The notes: generated by a model not told the origin, from the letters alone. DNA of 64,000 bases from Dyella marensis (GCF_900112865.1 NZ_FONH01000001.1:186001-250000); one strand, 5' to 3'; shown: positions 24,576-33,499, numbered from the stretch's first letter. A program made the numbers and translations.

Positions 24576-25879
24576 AGAAACTGCCGCGCGCCTGCTTCGC
24601 CGCCGCCATGGCGCTCATGCTGAGCGCCTGCGCTTCCGCGCCGGCGGCGTCGCTCGGACAACGTGCTTCGACGCCGGCGGCGTCGGCCGCGGCCTCGATG
24701 GACAGCCGGCGCGACATCGTGCTGGCCGTCGCCAATCCGCTCGATCCGCCGGGCACCCACGCCGGCTCCAGCCTGGTCGGCTATGTGCCGCCGGGCCATT
24801 ACGGCGCCGGCCAGCGCGCGGTCTCGCAGCTGGACGATCTCAAGCAGCACTACGGCCTGCGCGAAGTGGTCGGCTGGCCGATCAAGGCGCTGGGCCTGTT
24901 CTGCATCGTGGTGGAGCCGCCCGCGGGCGCCGATCGCGATGCGCTGCTGCAGGATCTGGCCAAGGACGGGCGCGTGAAGCTGGCGCAGCCGCTGCAGAAC
25001 TACGAGGTCTATGCCGACCCGCCGCAGCAGGGCGCGCACAAGTACAACGATCCCTATGCGGACCTGCAGCGCGGCTTCGTCGAAACCGACGCCGCGGTCG
25101 CGCATGAGGCCAGCCAGGGCGGCGGCGTGCACGTGGCCATCGTCGACACCGGCGCGGACCTGACCCATCCGGACCTGAAGGGCCGCATCGCCGACACCCA
25201 CAATGCGGTGGACGACGACCAGGCCGCCTTCGACGGCGACGCGCACGGCACCGAAGTGGCCGGCATCATCGCGGCGATGGGCGACAACCACCAGGGCATC
25301 GTGGGCATGGCGCCGAAGGCGCAGCTCAGCGTCTACAAGGCCTGCTGGTATGCCGACCGCAACGCCGGCGCGCGCTGCAATTCCTTCACCCTGGCCAAGG
25401 CGCTGGCCGGCGTGCTGGACACGGATGCGCGCGTGGTCAATCTGAGCCTGGGCGGACCGGCCGATCCGCTGCTGGGCAAGCTGCTGGACGAGCTGCTGCG
25501 GCAGAAGCGCATCGTGGTCGCCGCGCGTCCGCCGGATGGCGACGCCAACGGTTTTCCCGACAACTCGCCGGGTGTGATCGTGGTGCGTTCCAGCGCCAGC
25601 ACGCCCGCACCGCCGGGCGTCGTCAGCGCGCCTGGCAGCGACATCCTCACCACCCAGCCCAATGGCGGCTACGACTTCACTTCCGGTTCGTCGATGGCCG
25701 CGGCGCATGTCACCGGCATCGTGGCCTTGCTGTTGTCGATCGCGCCGGATCTCGACGCGGACTCGATCCGCAAGCTGCTCCTGCTGGACGGCGCCAGGCC
25801 CGACGGCCTGCACCAGGTAAACGCAGCCGTGGCGGTGCAGGCCCTGCGCACTTCGCTGCGCCACGCAGGATCGCCTTGA
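24572..25879 (+). CDS. subtilisin-like (S8) serine protease lipoprotein
   Basis: 435 residues from a GTG overlapping the anti-sigma stop. The signal peptide ends in a lipobox MLSAC with lipidated Cys20. The catalytic triad is complete: D192 in AIVDTGADLTHPDL, H225 in DAHGTEVAGIIA and S374 in TSGSSMAAAHVTGI. A propeptide-like region of about 150 residues precedes the catalytic domain. It should be anchored in the inner or outer membrane, facing the periplasm or exterior. Being coupled to a transmembrane anti-sigma factor, it might process that protein or be the regulon's main effector; the sequence does not decide which. The catalytic domain lacks the N-x-x-G oxyanion spacing of classical subtilisins in an easily recognised form. 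Confidence 0.9.
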   Translation: MKKLPRACFAAAMALMLSACASAPAASLGQRASTPAASAAASMDSRRDIVLAVANPLDPPGTHAGSSLVGYVPPGHYGAGQRAVSQLDDLKQHYGLREVVGWPIKALGLFCIVVEPPAGADRDALLQDLAKDGRVKLAQPLQNYEVYADPPQQGAHKYNDPYADLQRGFVETDAAVAHEASQGGGVHVAIVDTGADLTHPDLKGRIADTHNAVDDDQAAFDGDAHGTEVAGIIAAMGDNHQGIVGMAPKAQLSVYKACWYADRNAGARCNSFTLAKALAGVLDTDARVVNLSLGGPADPLLGKLLDELLRQKRIVVAARPPDGDANGFPDNSPGVIVVRSSASTPAPPGVVSAPGSDILTTQPNGGYDFTSGSSMAAAHVTGIVALLLSIAPDLDADSIRKLLLLDGARPDGLHQVNAAVAVQALRTSLRHAGSP

Positions 25880-25988
25880 ACGTCGGCGCGCTGCCGTAGC
25901 GCGCGCCGCGGCCCCTCCTCACCGCGCAGCGGCCCGAAATGACATGGCATGCGGATGCCAGCCGATTTATTCGTATGCGCCTGCGCGT

Positions 25989-26026
25989 TGTCGCATGCCC
26001 CGGGGCATGGCGCCATGCGTGCGACA
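25989..26026. other. nested palindrome in leader of carbonic anhydrase gene
   Basis: A perfect 16-bp palindrome catgccccggggcatg (25994-26009) sits beside outer arms tgtcgca (25989-25995) and tgcgaca (26020-26026). Two alternative stem-loops are therefore possible in the 211-bp gap between the protease and carbonic anhydrase genes. It could be an operator, a terminator for the sigma operon or a leader structure. There is no T-run, so an intrinsic terminator is not well supported. Confidence 0.45.
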
Positions 26027-26090
26027 CCGTCGCGCGCATGCTGCGCGGCCTGCGCGTTGCGCACCTCCTTCCCCAATCAGCGCCCTTCTC

Positions 26091-26843
26091 ATGACGACCA
26101 CTTCCCGCCGCCAGTTCCTGCAGTTGTCCGCCCTCGCCATGGCTTCGGCTGCCGCCCCCTGGGCCGATGTCCACGCGCGCGCGCTGCCCAAGCCGGGCTT
26201 CCCGCCGCTGCCGGCGCACCGCCCCACCGGGCAGGAAGCGTTGGAGCGCCTGCTGCAGGGCAATGCACGCTTTGTCGCCGGCAAGGGTTCGGCCGCGTGC
26301 CGCACGCCGGACGATTTCGCCAAGGTCGCGCAAGGCCAGGCGCCGTTCGCCGCGATCATCGCCTGCGCCGATTCGCGCACCGCGCCGGAAATCATCTTCG
26401 ACCAGGGCGTGGGCCAGCTCTTCACCGTGCGCGCGGCGGGCAATGTGGTGGCCGGCAGCGGGCCGGTGATGAAGGGCAGCATCGAGTACGCGGTGGCCGA
26501 ACTGGGTGTATCGCTGATCCTGGTGCTGGGCCACAGCGAATGCGGCGCGATGAAGGCCGCCATCCAGTTCCGCCACGAACAGAACAAGCCGGCCGGCGCG
26601 ATCGACGACCTGCTGGAACTGATCTATCCCGCCGTCGACCAGACCGTCGAGCAGGACGAAGAACTCAGCGGCAAGGCGCTGCAGAAGCAGGTCACCTACA
26701 ACAACGTCAACAACGGCGTGCAGCGCCTGCGCGGGCTGGAGCCGATCATCGCGCCCGCCGTGCGCTCGGGTTCGTTGATGGTGGCCGGCGCGGTGCACGA
26801 CCTGGCGACGGGCGTGGTGACCGTGTGGCCGAAACTGTCGTGA
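26091..26843 (+). CDS. beta-class carbonic anhydrase with Tat signal peptide
   Basis: 250 residues. The start MTTTSRRQFLQLSALAMASAAAPWADVHA is a twin-arginine signal (SRRQFL). The zinc-binding and catalytic residues of beta-carbonic anhydrase are all present: C92-x-D94-x-R96 (ACADSRTAPEIIFDQ), then H148 and C151 in LGHSECGAMKA. It hydrates CO2 in the periplasm, folded before export. The reading frame stays open upstream, but the Tat motif fixes this ATG. The gene ends 8 bp from the converging two-TM protein gene, so no long terminator fits between them. Confidence 0.92.
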   Translation: MTTTSRRQFLQLSALAMASAAAPWADVHARALPKPGFPPLPAHRPTGQEALERLLQGNARFVAGKGSAACRTPDDFAKVAQGQAPFAAIIACADSRTAPEIIFDQGVGQLFTVRAAGNVVAGSGPVMKGSIEYAVAELGVSLILVLGHSECGAMKAAIQFRHEQNKPAGAIDDLLELIYPAVDQTVEQDEELSGKALQKQVTYNNVNNGVQRLRGLEPIIAPAVRSGSLMVAGAVHDLATGVVTVWPKLS

Positions 26844-26850
26844 CCGGCCG

Positions 26851-27420
26851 TCAAGCCGATTCGCCGATGGCATAAGCCACCGCGTCGGCCTTCAGGGAAA
26901 GCAGGATCCTGGAGGCCGGCAGGTAGGCGCAGCGCACCGCATCGCCCCTGCCCACGCGCATGAAGACCCGCTCGGTCACGGCGAAGTGTTCCCGCTCCTT
27001 GCCCGGCGGCACGGCAATGCGGATCGAATAGTTCATCGCACCCGCCTTGCCGCGCAGGGCGCTGCAGGCGTCGACGATGCCGTCGACGACGATCTTCACT
27101 CCCAGCGCAAGGTCTTCGCTCACGAGACGGGCCCGGCGGCGCAGCAGCCACAGGAACAGCATTCCCGCCGGCAACAGCGTGACGCCGAGCATCAGCAGGA
27201 CCCAGCCGGCATGCTCGCGCCGGTGCCCGAGGAAGGGACCGAACAGCCCTGCGGCGAGAAACAGCACGCCCATGACCGCCATCAGACTGGACACGGCGAT
27301 CAGCGTGCCGCGCGCGACGCGCTGCTCCGACCAGTAGGCCCCGACGGCTTCTCGCTCGCGCGGCGTGACTCGCACGCGCCTGCCGTATGCGTCGATGCCG
27401 GGTATCCGCTTGCGCTCCAT
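26851..27420 (-). CDS. conserved-type membrane protein of unknown function, two TM spans
   Basis: 189 residues from MERKRIPGIDAYGRRVRVTPRERE. Two hydrophobic spans (about 41-65 and 74-95) enclose a short polar loop (GHRREHAG). A soluble C-terminal domain of about 90 residues follows, with charged strands (LGVKIVVDGIVDACSALRGKAGAMNYSIRIAVPPGKERE). No family is recognised. It points toward the carbonic anhydrase gene and is downstream of nothing in particular, so context gives no function. An earlier in-frame ATG at 27489 is possible but would place 23 unlikely residues before the start used here. Confidence 0.6.
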   Translation of the reverse strand: MERKRIPGIDAYGRRVRVTPREREAVGAYWSEQRVARGTLIAVSSLMAVMGVLFLAAGLFGPFLGHRREHAGWVLLMLGVTLLPAGMLFLWLLRRRARLVSEDLALGVKIVVDGIVDACSALRGKAGAMNYSIRIAVPPGKEREHFAVTERVFMRVGRGDAVRCAYLPASRILLSLKADAVAYAIGESA

Positions 27421-27495
27421 GCCGCTATCCCTCGCCGGCCCGTTGACCCGGGCGGCGCGCACCATGACATGCGCGCCGCAGCTCGACAAGCCGCG

Positions 27496-30400
27496 CTAGA
27501 AATTCACGCGAAAACCCGCCGAGGCGCGCCAGCCGCCGGCCAGCGCATCGGTCCGCGAAGCGTGTCCCGCTTCGGCGTAGGCGCTCCAGGTCAGGCCGAA
27601 CGCGACACGTCCGCCCAGCGCCACCTCGCGGGTGGTGGCATGCCGCGCCGGCAACACCAGCGGCAGCGAGCCGCCGTCGAGCGAGGCGGTGAGGTCCGGG
27701 CGATCGCCCACCGTATGCACCACCGCCACGCGCGCATAGGCATCGCCGGTCAGCGTCGGGCCCAGGAAAAAGCTCTGGCCGAACAGCACGCCGGCGCGCG
27801 ACAGGAAGGTGTGGTTGCGGTCCGCGTCGAAACGCACGCGGTTGCTGGCCGTATAGCCGATCGCACCGATCGAACCGTACGCCGCCTGCACCTGCGGCTC
27901 GATATAGCCGCCGTGTTCGCCGCGGAAGCGGCGGCCCGCACGCACGGACACGCTGGAGGCGCGCGCATGGTAGCGGCCCGAGGTCACGCCGAAGGCATCG
28001 CGCGAGGTGTAGCTGTCGCTCAGCCGCCCGGTGCGCGCCGTCGCATCGGCGAACCAGCCGCCGCCGGCATTCCAGCTGCCGTAGATGCCGACCGAGTCGC
28101 CGCGCAGGTCGGCACTGCCGTTCTGCAGGTGGGCACGCGATTGCGCATGCGTGTACACCACGCCGATGGTGCTGCGGCCCTGGTCGGCATCCGCGCGCCA
28201 CTCGGCGCCGGCGCTGACGTTGCTGGCGTCCTGCCGGTAGCTGCGGCCGTCGGCGCTGTCGCCCTTCAGGCTGCCGCTGTCGGTGTCGGCCCAGAACGCC
28301 GAACCGGTGGGCGCGTCGTCCAGGCGCAAGGCTTCGCTGCGACGGGAGACCGCACGTTCGTCGATCTGCCAGAGGTTGGACAGGGCGAGCATGGCATCGC
28401 CGGCCACCAGAACGCCGGTGGCCGGCGTGATCGCGGGTAGGCCGGAGGCATCGGTCGCGACCGTACCCGGGGAGGTCGAGGCGCTACCCGAATTGGCCGG
28501 CGATCCGCTGCTTGTGGTGCTGCCGTTGCCGGTGTTCGTTCCGGTGCCGGTGCCGGCATTGGTGCCGGTACCCGAACCCGTACCGCCGCCCGACGTGCTC
28601 GATCCATCGCCGGCGATGTCGATGCCGCCCAGCAGGATCTGCTTGCGGTCTGCGCTAAGGCTCACTCGTGGCGTGTAAGTGAAACGCACCAGGGCGTTCT
28701 GATACGTGCCGCTCCATTGGCCGGACAGCCCCGCCGCCGCGAGGAAACTCGCCGTGCCGCTCGCCGCCGCGCTGGCGTCGACGATCACGATGGGGCTGGC
28801 GGACAGGATCGAGGTGCCTTTCTGCAGCGTGCCCGCGTTGATCCACGAGGTATCGTCCAGCACCGGGTCGTAGGCAATGCGCACGTTCTGCGTGCCCTGT
28901 GCCGTGAACGAGGCGATGCCGCTGCCGAACACCAGCTTGTCCGCCGTGCCGTTGCGGACGTCGCTGAGCAGGGTGAACGCCGCGCCGTCGGCCAGGTTCA
29001 CCGACGCGCCGCTGCCGGCGCTGCTGCCGACCTGCAGGGTGCGCAGGCTGTACGCCGGCACGCTGCCCGGCGCGAACGTGCCCCAGCTCGCGGCCAGGTC
29101 GATCGCGCTGCCGCTGCCCACGCTGAGGCTGCCGCTGCCGAAGTCGGCGGCCAGCGCGCCGCTGCCATTGGCGATCCAGCGCGCGCCGTTGTTCACCACC
29201 AGGTTGGTGGCGCCGACGCTGCCGTCGGTATCGGCCAGCACCAGGCCATTGAGCCAGGAGCCGGACGTATCCAGCTTGAGGTCGAGCGTGCCGGTGTAGC
29301 CGCCGCTGTTCGAGCCGGTCAGCACATCGCCCTGGATGGTGACCGCGTGGCCACCGCCCTGGTTGATATTGGTCGTCGCCGACGAGGCGGCACCGGGCCG
29401 GGTGACCACGCCATAGTGGCTGGCCGCCGTCGAGCCGGCCGCCTTGGCGATCGACAGCGCCCCGTTGAAATCCGCCGCACCGGTATTGAGCACGCCGTAG
29501 GTGGCGCCGGCCTTCTCCGACACCGTGATGTCCACGTCGCTCACGGCAGTGAACGACATGCCGTTGCGGATGCCGTAGGCCGAATGGGTGCCCTTCGTGC
29601 CGGTCGGCAACAGCCGTGCGACGGTGCCGGCGGTGGCCAGCGTCATGCGGCCGTTGTTGTCGATGCCCAGCACATCCGAGTCGCCCTCGAAGGTGCCGTT
29701 GGTGGCGGTCACGGTCAGGTTGCCGTCGAACCGCATGTAGCCGTTGCCGCCGTTGCCGCCGAAGTTGTAGGCGCCGACGGTGTCGCCGAAGCGGTTCGGA
29801 CCGCCCTGCACCGTAATGGTGGCGTCGCCGAAGAATTCGGTCTTGGACAGGCGATGGCCGGCGTTGACACCGAAGGCGGTGCGGTTGCCCAGCGCCGTGA
29901 TGGTGGTATTGCCGCTGACGCCGATATAGCCGTTGTTGCGGATGCCCATCACCGTCGAGCCGCGGGCGATCGCGTACAGCTTGAGGTTGCCGCCGATCTC
30001 GGTACGCGTGGACACGCTGGGATTCCAGATGCCGTTGACGTTGTCCGAGGGGTAGATACCGCTGGCGGTCAGGTCGACGTTGCCGCTGACGCGCAGGATG
30101 CTGCGGCCGTCGCCCATGATGGCGTAGTTGGTGTTGTTGCTGTCCGACTCGGCGGTGAGGTTGCCGTTGATGGTGATGCGGCTGCCATTGCCGGTGAGAT
30201 AGATGACGCGGCCGTAGCCGGGCGTCGTCGCATGCAGCGTGGTATCGCCATTGATGGTGATGCTGGCGAAGTCGTCCGCCCACAGCGCATAGGCATTGCC
30301 GTAGATGCTGCCGTTGGCCTTGGAGTTCTTGTCGTTGACGCTGACGCTGATCGGCCCGTTCACGGTGACCGATTTCGGATCGGACTGCGGGCTGGACGCA

Positions 30401-30813
30401 TAGATGCCCACCGCACTGCCGCCGGTAGTACCGGTGGCGGGCACATCGCGGGTGGCGTTGATGGAGACGTTGCCCGCGGTGGCGTCGATCACGGTGGACG
30501 ACGACGACGAGGTGACGCTTACGCCGGTCACTTGCGTGTCGGCCGACTCCACGTTGATGGAGTCGCCACTGGCCAGCACATAGGTCGGCGTGCCGCCGTT
30601 GCTGGTGATGGTGTAGCCGGGGTTGTAGCCGCCCGTGCCGCCAGGCGCATCGTTGCTCGCCACGCCGGTGACCGGCTGCGTATAGACGGTGGCGGCGGCT
30701 TCGGCCGGCACCACCACGCTGGTCAGCGCCACGGCGACCGACAGCGCCAACTCGTGTTTTCTTGCCTGGAGCATGGCCCCGGCGCCCCCTTGCTTGTCCT
30801 GCGTCTTGCGCAT
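27496..30813 (-). CDS. large autotransporter (type Va) adhesin-like protein
   Basis: 1105 residues. After a long signal region (MRKTQDKQGGAGAMLQARKHELALSVAVALTSVVVPAEAAA) comes a passenger of about 700 residues full of short, Asn/Gly/Thr-rich strands (SITINGDTTLHA, RITINGNLTAESDS, TEIGGNLKLYA, LTVTATNGTFEG) typical of a right-handed beta-helix. A Gly/Ser/Thr-rich linker (coded by about 28470-28620) leads into the C-terminal autotransporter barrel, with SAFWADTDSGSLKGD, GVVYTHAQSRAHLQ, VSVRAGRRFRG and a terminal RASAGFRVNF. It is probably exposed at the surface as an adhesin or biofilm factor. An earlier ATG at 30858 is possible. Confidence 0.88.
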   Translation of the reverse strand: MRKTQDKQGGAGAMLQARKHELALSVAVALTSVVVPAEAAATVYTQPVTGVASNDAPGGTGGYNPGYTITSNGGTPTYVLASGDSINVESADTQVTGVSVTSSSSSTVIDATAGNVSINATRDVPATGTTGGSAVGIYASSPQSDPKSVTVNGPISVSVNDKNSKANGSIYGNAYALWADDFASITINGDTTLHATTPGYGRVIYLTGNGSRITINGNLTAESDSNNTNYAIMGDGRSILRVSGNVDLTASGIYPSDNVNGIWNPSVSTRTEIGGNLKLYAIARGSTVMGIRNNGYIGVSGNTTITALGNRTAFGVNAGHRLSKTEFFGDATITVQGGPNRFGDTVGAYNFGGNGGNGYMRFDGNLTVTATNGTFEGDSDVLGIDNNGRMTLATAGTVARLLPTGTKGTHSAYGIRNGMSFTAVSDVDITVSEKAGATYGVLNTGAADFNGALSIAKAAGSTAASHYGVVTRPGAASSATTNINQGGGHAVTIQGDVLTGSNSGGYTGTLDLKLDTSGSWLNGLVLADTDGSVGATNLVVNNGARWIANGSGALAADFGSGSLSVGSGSAIDLAASWGTFAPGSVPAYSLRTLQVGSSAGSGASVNLADGAAFTLLSDVRNGTADKLVFGSGIASFTAQGTQNVRIAYDPVLDDTSWINAGTLQKGTSILSASPIVIVDASAAASGTASFLAAAGLSGQWSGTYQNALVRFTYTPRVSLSADRKQILLGGIDIAGDGSSTSGGGTGSGTGTNAGTGTGTNTGNGSTTSSGSPANSGSASTSPGTVATDASGLPAITPATGVLVAGDAMLALSNLWQIDERAVSRRSEALRLDDAPTGSAFWADTDSGSLKGDSADGRSYRQDASNVSAGAEWRADADQGRSTIGVVYTHAQSRAHLQNGSADLRGDSVGIYGSWNAGGGWFADATARTGRLSDSYTSRDAFGVTSGRYHARASSVSVRAGRRFRGEHGGYIEPQVQAAYGSIGAIGYTASNRVRFDADRNHTFLSRAGVLFGQSFFLGPTLTGDAYARVAVVHTVGDRPDLTASLDGGSLPLVLPARHATTREVALGGRVAFGLTWSAYAEAGHASRTDALAGGWRASAGFRVNF

Positions 30814-31209
30814 GGTCTCGGTTCCGCCACCGATAAAACGTTGGACAAAGCACGCCATGGCTGGTCATTTCGGGCCAACCCGTGAACGAGCTTCATCGTG
30901 GACGGCGCCACCGCAGGCACCGCGTTGTCGTGCTGTCGGCGCAAGCCCTTGCGAACCAGCGGCACGTCCCCTGTAGAACGCGGTCGACGCTTACTCAACG
31001 GTGGCTTAAGTAGCACATCGCGTTGGCCAAATGCGCCGGCGTAAGTGCGGGCGTGATTCCAGTCACGCAGCGTTTTTCAGTGCGGTGAGCGGGCGCACAT
31101 CCCGTGGAAAACCATAAAGCGTGTGGCAGATATCGAAAAGCAGTCGCGGGGCAGCGGCGGCACCGGGTTAGAATCCCGGCTTCAAGGAGCTTCTCGCCAA
31201 GGATCGACC
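30814..31209. other. divergent intergenic region between autotransporter and lipoprotein genes
   Basis: About 400 bp with no supported gene, and locally less GC-rich than its surroundings. It holds a dyad gcgtga-ttccag-tcacgc (31051-31068) followed by agcgttttt. That could be a weak terminator or an operator. A tagaat (31169-31174) upstream of the lipoprotein gene could be a -10 element. The region must contain promoters for both divergent genes; neither is certain. Confidence 0.4.
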
Positions 31210-32079
31210 ATGAAGACACTCGCGCTTTCGTTCGCCACCCTCCTCCTGCTCGCCGGCTGCGCCGGCGGCGGCAGCGTGGACTTCTCCGTGGACAACCCCA
31301 CGGATGCGCCGCTCAGGCTGAAGATCGACGGCGCCGACTACGAGATCGCCGCGCACCAGGCGAAAGCGCTCGCGCTGAAGGCTGGCGAACACAGCCTCGA
31401 GGCGCCGGCCACGGGCCCGCTGAAGTTCATCGTCTATGCCGGGCGCAAGGGCGGCTTGATCAATCCCACGCTGAGCGACTACGTGATCGTCAGCGAGACC
31501 TATGTCACCGAGGCCTCCAAGGCGAAGAACTTCATGCCCTCCGGCGGCGGCGCCTTCCAGCTCGACGGCGTGGCCTTCGACGGTCCGTTCCGCCACGTCG
31601 ACGGCCTGTTCATCGACAACGACTGGCGCTTCGGCGTGCGCGAGGCGTTTCCCGATTCGCTGCGCGGCTACGATGCCGGCAACGGCGGCAATATCTTCCG
31701 CAAGATCTTCACCGCACCGGATTTCGTCGCCTATTACGAGCAGCGCACCGACCAGCCGGGCTTCTTCGAGAAGAACCGGCTGCATGGCACACCGGCCAGG
31801 CGCGGCCTGCCCGCACCCGCGCCGCTGCCGGAGTTCGCCGACCCGGCCACGCAGGCCGCCTCGCTCAGGCTGCGCGAGCTCTACGCGCAATACCTGCGCG
31901 CCACCGATCCGGCCGAACAGAAGCGGCTGCAGGACCAGTACTACCCGCTGATCTCCGCCTTCACCGCCGCCACCGCGTCGCTCGCCGCCACCCGCCCGGT
32001 CGCGGAGAACCTCAAGCAGAACGAGTTCGTGCAGCGCACGGGCGAGATCTTCGGCTGGTCGGCGCGCGTGGAAAACTGA
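31210..32079 (+). CDS. lipoprotein of unknown function
   Basis: 289 residues with a signal peptide MKTLALSFATLLLLAGCAGGG, lipobox LAGC and Cys17. The next ~70 residues look like a small beta-sandwich (SVDFSVDNPTDAPLRLKIDGADYEIAAHQAKALALKAGEHSLEAP), a pattern seen in DUF4397/carboxypeptidase-regulatory-like modules but not assigned firmly. The rest is predicted mixed alpha/beta, without catalytic motifs I recognise. It would be anchored in the outer membrane facing the periplasm. The GNAT gene begins 8 bp after its stop, suggesting co-transcription. Confidence 0.75.
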   Translation: MKTLALSFATLLLLAGCAGGGSVDFSVDNPTDAPLRLKIDGADYEIAAHQAKALALKAGEHSLEAPATGPLKFIVYAGRKGGLINPTLSDYVIVSETYVTEASKAKNFMPSGGGAFQLDGVAFDGPFRHVDGLFIDNDWRFGVREAFPDSLRGYDAGNGGNIFRKIFTAPDFVAYYEQRTDQPGFFEKNRLHGTPARRGLPAPAPLPEFADPATQAASLRLRELYAQYLRATDPAEQKRLQDQYYPLISAFTAATASLAATRPVAENLKQNEFVQRTGEIFGWSARVEN

Positions 32080-32087
32080 AGCGTCCC

Positions 32088-32531
32088 GTGACGGTCCTGA
32101 TCCGCGCCGCCACCGAACAGGACCGGCCGGCCTTGCGCGAACTGTTCCTGCAGGCGCGCAAGGCCACGTTCACCTGGCTCGACAGCGCGGCCTTCGCGCT
32201 GGAGGACTACGACGGCCAGACTCGCGGCGAGCGCGTGCTGGTGGCCGAAACCGGCGATGGCCACATCGCCGGTTTCGTCGCGCTGTGGGCGCCGGAATGG
32301 TTTATCCATCACCTCTATATCGACGCCGCGCGACAGCGCCAGGGCATCGGCCGCGCGCTGCTGCAGGCGCTGGGCTGGCCGGACCAGGCATTGCAACTGA
32401 AGTGCCTGCGCCGCAACGAACCGGCGCTGGCGTTTTACCTCGGGCTGGGTTTTGTCGAGATCGGCCAGGGCCGCGGCAGCGACGGCGAGTACGCGCTGCT
32501 CGCCTCCCGCCGCGCGCAGCCGCTGGCCTGA
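32088..32531 (+). CDS. GNAT-family N-acetyltransferase
   Basis: 147 residues from a GTG start. LIRAATEQDRPALRELFLQARKATF is the N-terminal strand-helix of the GNAT fold. The acetyl-CoA pyrophosphate loop is RQRQGIGRALLQAL (the R/Q-x-x-G-x-G/A motif), and NEPALAFYLGLGFVEIG is motif B with the conserved FYxxxGF. It resembles small RimI/PhnO-like acetyltransferases. The acceptor is unknown, and its position after a lipoprotein gene gives no clear hint. The GTG is used because no ATG lies near the conserved N-terminus. Confidence 0.85.
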   Translation: MTVLIRAATEQDRPALRELFLQARKATFTWLDSAAFALEDYDGQTRGERVLVAETGDGHIAGFVALWAPEWFIHHLYIDAARQRQGIGRALLQALGWPDQALQLKCLRRNEPALAFYLGLGFVEIGQGRGSDGEYALLASRRAQPLA

Positions 32532-32534
32532 GCA

Positions 32535-33389
32535 TCAGGCGACGCGTTGCGCGATCCGGCGCAGCGCCGTTTCCAAAGAGGTGGCCGCCCGCCGCGGCAC
32601 GCCCTCGAAGGCGATCCAGCCCTCGTTGAAACCGTCGAGCATGCGCATGCGCGGCTCGGGGTGGTGCGCGCCCTGCTGGCGAAACAGCGCCTCCCATTGC
32701 CCGCGCGGAACAGCCGCCGCGCGCACCGGATGCCCGAGCACCGCGGCATACGCCTGCGCGATGTCCTCGGCGCCGTAGCGCCGGGGGCCTTCCAGCTCCT
32801 GGACCAGGCATCCGTCCCAGCCGCGCAGCAGCAGCTCCGCCGCCACCGCGCCGATATCGTCGACGGAAACCATCGGAATGCGGTGATCGATGGGCTGAAG
32901 GAAGCTGTGGATCACGCCCTCGCGTGCGCCCGGCAAGTCCCACGCTGCGTTTTCCATGAACCAGGCCGGGCGCAGGAACGCTATCGGCATGGGCAGCCGG
33001 CCCAGTGCCTGCTCCATCAGCCGCGCATTGTTCAGCAGGTTCGGCTCGGCCACGTGCGCACCGACGGTGGAAAGGAACAGCACCCGTCCCGGTCGCGCCC
33101 GCTCGATGGCGCCGCGGAAGCGCTCCGCCAGCGCGTGGATCTGCGGAAAACCCGGTGCGGGATCGTAGTCCGGCGGCATCATCAGGAACACGCCGTCGAC
33201 GCCGGTGAAGGCGCGTGCCAGCGCGGCCTCGTCGTCGTAGCCGGCCAGCGCCACCTCGCAGTCCATGGCGCGCCAGCTTTCTCCTTTGGCCGCGTCGCGC
33301 ACGACGGCGCGCACCGCGGCGCCTTGCGCGAGCAGCGCACGCGCCACCGCACCGCCGACCTGCCCCGTCACTCCCGTAATCGCATACAT
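32535..33389 (-). CDS. NmrA/SDR-like NAD(P)-binding protein
   Basis: 284 residues starting MYAITGVTGQVGGAVARALL, the NmrA-type dinucleotide-binding loop G-x-x-G-x-x-G. Further marks are AVVRDAAKGESW (NADP-phosphate-binding region), ALARAFTGVDGVFLMMPPDYDP, LFLSTVGAHVAEPN and LRPAWFMENAAWD. These match atypical SDRs such as QOR2-like or NmrA redox sensors, which lack a full catalytic triad. The gene is divergent from a LysR regulator across 110 bp, so it is a probable target of that regulator. The preferred ATG is the one that begins the Rossmann strand; the open frame extends about 30 residues further. Confidence 0.85.
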   Translation of the reverse strand: MYAITGVTGQVGGAVARALLAQGAAVRAVVRDAAKGESWRAMDCEVALAGYDDEAALARAFTGVDGVFLMMPPDYDPAPGFPQIHALAERFRGAIERARPGRVLFLSTVGAHVAEPNLLNNARLMEQALGRLPMPIAFLRPAWFMENAAWDLPGAREGVIHSFLQPIDHRIPMVSVDDIGAVAAELLLRGWDGCLVQELEGPRRYGAEDIAQAYAAVLGHPVRAAAVPRGQWEALFRQQGAHHPEPRMRMLDGFNEGWIAFEGVPRRAATSLETALRRIAQRVA

Positions 33390-33464
33390 GTCGCGCATCT
33401 CCCGAAACAGGCGGCGCAGTGCCGCGTCGGGCTGCATTGTTCGACTTCGCCTTGGCTGCGGCGA

Positions 33465-33481
33465 TAACATGAGTGTCATTA
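33465..33481. promoter_or_regulatory. dyad-symmetric candidate LysR operator
   Basis: taacatgagtgtcatta lies in the 110-bp gap between the divergent NmrA-like and LysR genes, 19 bp before the LysR ATG. It is a near-perfect inverted repeat around 'gtg' (ATGA/TCAT plus outer TAA/TTA). LysR-type regulators commonly bind such a dyad and repress their own gene while activating the divergent one. Confidence 0.5.
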
Positions 33482-33499
33482 CATCCATGACTCCTACGC

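Noticed and set aside
28717-30885. 722-codon + strand frame and a 737-codon shifted minus frame over the autotransporter
   Set aside because: Both are shadows of the repetitive passenger region; only the autotransporter frame has a signal peptide and barrel.
31155-31180. tRNA-like T-arm (gggttagaatccc)
   Set aside because: There is no matching acceptor, D or anticodon arm around it; it is more likely a promoter -10 region.
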